Positions 6,369 through 8,032 of a DNA stretch of 8,032 bases are shown in pieces; within the stretch, counting starts at the first letter, position 1; every line of letters begins with the position of its first letter. A program made the position numbers and the translations under genes. The stretch covers positions 1 through 8,032 of the forward strand of contig CALWEE010000069.1 of NCBI GenBank assembly GCA_944376975.1, written 5' to 3'. A model generated the notes under the pieces. It was given only the letters and a program-made list of their open reading frames with translations. It did no database searches and was not told where the DNA came from. The DNA is from an uncultured Lachnospiraceae bacterium (GTDB taxonomy: Bacteria; Bacillota; Clostridia; Lachnospirales; Lachnospiraceae).

Positions 6369-7943
6369 ATGAGGGTGTACTATAATGGACATTTTATATC
6401 CTGCGAAGACAGTGATCGGTGTTTTTCCGTTATGATCACCGATGGGGACAAGATCATCTATACCGGTGACGCGATACCCGATCAGTACAAAGAATGTAAG
6501 AAGATCAACATGAGGGGCTACACCATCGTGCCCGCCTTTTCCGATACCCATATCCATTTTGAAAGCTACGCGCTTTTCCGGACGACGGCAGATGTGCGCG
6601 ACGCCCGGGATTTTGAGGATATGAGCCGGATACTGAACCGATATCTGGAAAAGCATCCCAAGGCGACCTTTTTCCCTGCTTACGGGTGCAGCGCCCATAT
6701 CGTCGCCGAGAAACGGCTGCCGACGCGGGACGATCTGGACAAGATGGTATCCATCCCGCTCCTCATCGTCAAATACGATGGACACGCGGCCGTGGCCAAT
6801 TCGGCGCTGATCCAGGCGCTTCCCCACGACGTGACCGACGATCCGGGCTTTGACCATCGGACAGGATGGCTTTATCAGAACGCTTTTTACAAAGCGGTCA
6901 ATTTTATCACCGCCAAGATCTCGCCGCTGGCTCTGCTGAAAGGCATGGCCGAGGCGGCGGATGAACTGGCCGGACAGGGTATCGGCTATATCCATTCCGT
7001 GGAGGGCATCGGCTACAAAAACGACATTGATGTGGACACGATCAACATGATCTGCGGCGCCCTTCCCCAGAAGTTTACCATTTTCTTCCAGACCATGGAT
7101 GTGAACCGGGTCATGAAACGGAAGATGAAGCATATCGGCGGCTGTTTCCGCCTGGCTTTGGACGGCTGTTTCGGTTCCGAGGACGCCGCTTTGAAAGACG
7201 GCTATACCAACGATCCGTCCAATAAAGGTTTCCTGGCGTACAGCCAGGAGGAAGTGAACAATTTCTGTATCCGGGCCAATCGGGCCGGACTTCAGATCGC
7301 CATGCACGCCATCGGCGACGCGGCTGTCGACCAGGCGCTGACCGCCTTTGAAGCCGCTTTGAACGACGCGCCCCGGGACGACGTCCATCACATCCTCATC
7401 CACGGGGATCTTATGTCCGATGAAGCCATCGAAAAAGCCGCCCGGCTCGGCATCACCGTCGCCGTTCAGCCGGCCTTCCTCGACTGGCCCCAGGAACCGG
7501 AAAGCTATCTGAAGACCATACTGGGCGACCGGGCCGCAAGGATCCTGCCGCTGCGCGCCATGGTGGACGCCGGCATCCTGGTCACTTCCGGAAGCGACGG
7601 CCCCTGCACGATCCCCTGTCCCATAGAGGGCATCCATATCGCCTGCAACCATCCGGATCCGGCTCAGGCGCTGACGCCGTCGGAGGCCCTTAAGACATAT
7701 ACCCTCTGGGCAGCCCGCAGCGCCGGGGACGACGATCTGTACGGCAGCCTGACTCCGGGAAAGAAAGCGAATTTTGTCGTTCTGGACAAAAACATACTGG
7801 GCATACCTAAAGAAGAGATCCGGGATGTGAAGATCAAAGGCGTTTTCCTGAACGGGGAACGGTTCCGAAAGGGACGCCCGTTTGACATGGGCGGATTCCT
7901 GCTGAAAGTGGTCCGCTCCAAACTCCCATTCGCGGGAAAATAA
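6369..7943 (+). CDS. YtcJ-like metal-dependent amidohydrolase (Amidohydro_3 family)
   Basis: A 524-residue cytosolic protein, with no signal peptide, of the amidohydrolase superfamily. It most resembles the YtcJ / N-substituted formamide deformylase group that hydrolyses C-N bonds. The N-terminal beta-sandwich strands lead into the metal-binding motif SDTHIHF (Asp59, His61, His63). The family segment PTRDDLDKM is followed by a YDGHAAVANSAL stretch. HAIGDAAVDQAL begins at His313, LIHGDL has His345, and the late motif SGSDGP has Asp410, the position of the catalytic aspartate in the superfamily. The C-terminal part closes the sandwich with the usual GSLTPGKKANFVVLD and a NGERF end. The length is typical. 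At His345 the more usual neighbour pattern is EHA; here it is HGD, which may reflect substrate specificity. The ATG is fixed by AGGAGG, and a promoter lies directly upstream, so the gene appears monocistronic. The substrate cannot be predicted from the neighbours. Confidence 0.93.
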   Translation: MRVYYNGHFISCEDSDRCFSVMITDGDKIIYTGDAIPDQYKECKKINMRGYTIVPAFSDTHIHFESYALFRTTADVRDARDFEDMSRILNRYLEKHPKATFFPAYGCSAHIVAEKRLPTRDDLDKMVSIPLLIVKYDGHAAVANSALIQALPHDVTDDPGFDHRTGWLYQNAFYKAVNFITAKISPLALLKGMAEAADELAGQGIGYIHSVEGIGYKNDIDVDTINMICGALPQKFTIFFQTMDVNRVMKRKMKHIGGCFRLALDGCFGSEDAALKDGYTNDPSNKGFLAYSQEEVNNFCIRANRAGLQIAMHAIGDAAVDQALTAFEAALNDAPRDDVHHILIHGDLMSDEAIEKAARLGITVAVQPAFLDWPQEPESYLKTILGDRAARILPLRAMVDAGILVTSGSDGPCTIPCPIEGIHIACNHPDPAQALTPSEALKTYTLWAARSAGDDDLYGSLTPGKKANFVVLDKNILGIPKEEIRDVKIKGVFLNGERFRKGRPFDMGGFLLKVVRSKLPFAGK

Positions 7944-7957
7944 ACGACAGAGATAAA

Positions 7958-8013
7958 AAAGAGCCATCGCTTCGCGGATGAGCGTATGTTCATCCGCTTC
8001 GCGGTGGCTCTTT
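7958..8013. terminator. Long imperfect hairpin, probable bidirectional terminator, stronger on the minus strand
   Basis: Two 24-base arms (7958-7981 and 7990-8013) pair around an 8-base loop. From the outside in, the stem has nine pairs (AAAGAGCCA with TGGCTCTTT), a G-T wobble, three pairs, a symmetric 3x3 internal loop (TTC opposite TTC) and eight pairs. On the minus strand the stem is followed by six T (from A 7955-7960). On the plus strand only TTT is present, counted within the stem. It lies 14 bases after the amidohydrolase stop and would serve both that gene and a convergent gene from the right. Confidence 0.75.
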
Positions 8014-8021
8014 GCCGTCGG

Positions 8022-8032
8022 TTATTTGATCA
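8022..8032 (-). CDS. Possible last codons of a minus-strand gene entering from the right edge
   Basis: Read on the minus strand, the final bases give ATC AAA TAA (Ile-Lys-stop), with the stop at 8024-8022. The placement just before a hairpin with a six-T run in the same direction is what a gene end would look like. With only three codons visible this is inference from context, not a recognised gene. Confidence 0.2.

Noticed and set aside
6351..7967. Long open frame on the minus strand covering the whole amidohydrolase gene
   Set aside because: It mirrors a clearly recognised gene, has no family motifs I recognise and a low-complexity shadow composition. Long antisense frames are common opposite GC-rich genes.
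7958..8013. tRNA or small structured RNA at the right end
   Set aside because: A single extended stem with terminal A and T tracts and no cloverleaf arms fits a terminator better.
1..8032. A new defence, mobile or biosynthetic system
   Set aside because: Every intact gene belongs to a recognised metabolic, redox or transport family. No nuclease, integrase, toxin-antitoxin pair or biosynthetic cluster is visible.

Overview
The window looks like an ordinary chromosomal segment from a moderately high-GC Clostridia-type Firmicute, plausibly Lachnospiraceae. Evidence is strong AGGAGG-type Shine-Dalgarno sites, a GH36 alpha-galactosidase next to galactokinase, a single-chain CcdA-thioredoxin protein, and a decayed surface protein with the Ser/Glu/Thr/Pro linker and hydrophobic-plus-RKR tail typical of that group. 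The taxonomic placement is inference; no marker gene is present.

Layout. (1) 2-2946, plus strand: the 3' part of a GH36 alpha-galactosidase, cut by the left edge, then galK. Their stop and start overlap (ATGA), so they form one operon. The first enzyme releases galactose from alpha-galactosides such as melibiose or raffinose, and the second phosphorylates it for the Leloir pathway. galT, galE and a transporter are not in view. (2) 2928-4223, minus strand: a CcdA-like membrane electron carrier fused to an extracytoplasmic TlpA/ResA-type thioredoxin domain. It converges on galK and overlaps its 3' end by 19 bp. (3) 4224-4323: a short AT-rich divergent intergenic region. (4) 4324-5433, plus strand: an AI-2E family (PF01594) membrane protein.

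(5) 5434-6282: the most unusual part. A promoter-like site is followed by the C-terminal portion of a surface protein that has lost its N-terminus. Its C-terminal membrane anchor is still readable, but in another frame. I call this a pseudogene. (6) 6283-6368: a well-formed promoter with an 11-bp direct repeat and a very short leader. (7) 6369-7943, plus strand: a cytosolic YtcJ/Amidohydro_3-type metal-dependent amidohydrolase. (8) 7958-8013: a long imperfect hairpin that would terminate best on the minus strand, probably for a gene entering from the right edge.

I see no rRNA, tRNA, CRISPR array, insertion sequence or phage gene, and no convincing new multi-gene system. The observations most worth following are the double lesion in the surface-protein gene, the CcdA-thioredoxin fusion with an extra cysteine, and the repeat-bearing promoter of the amidohydrolase.
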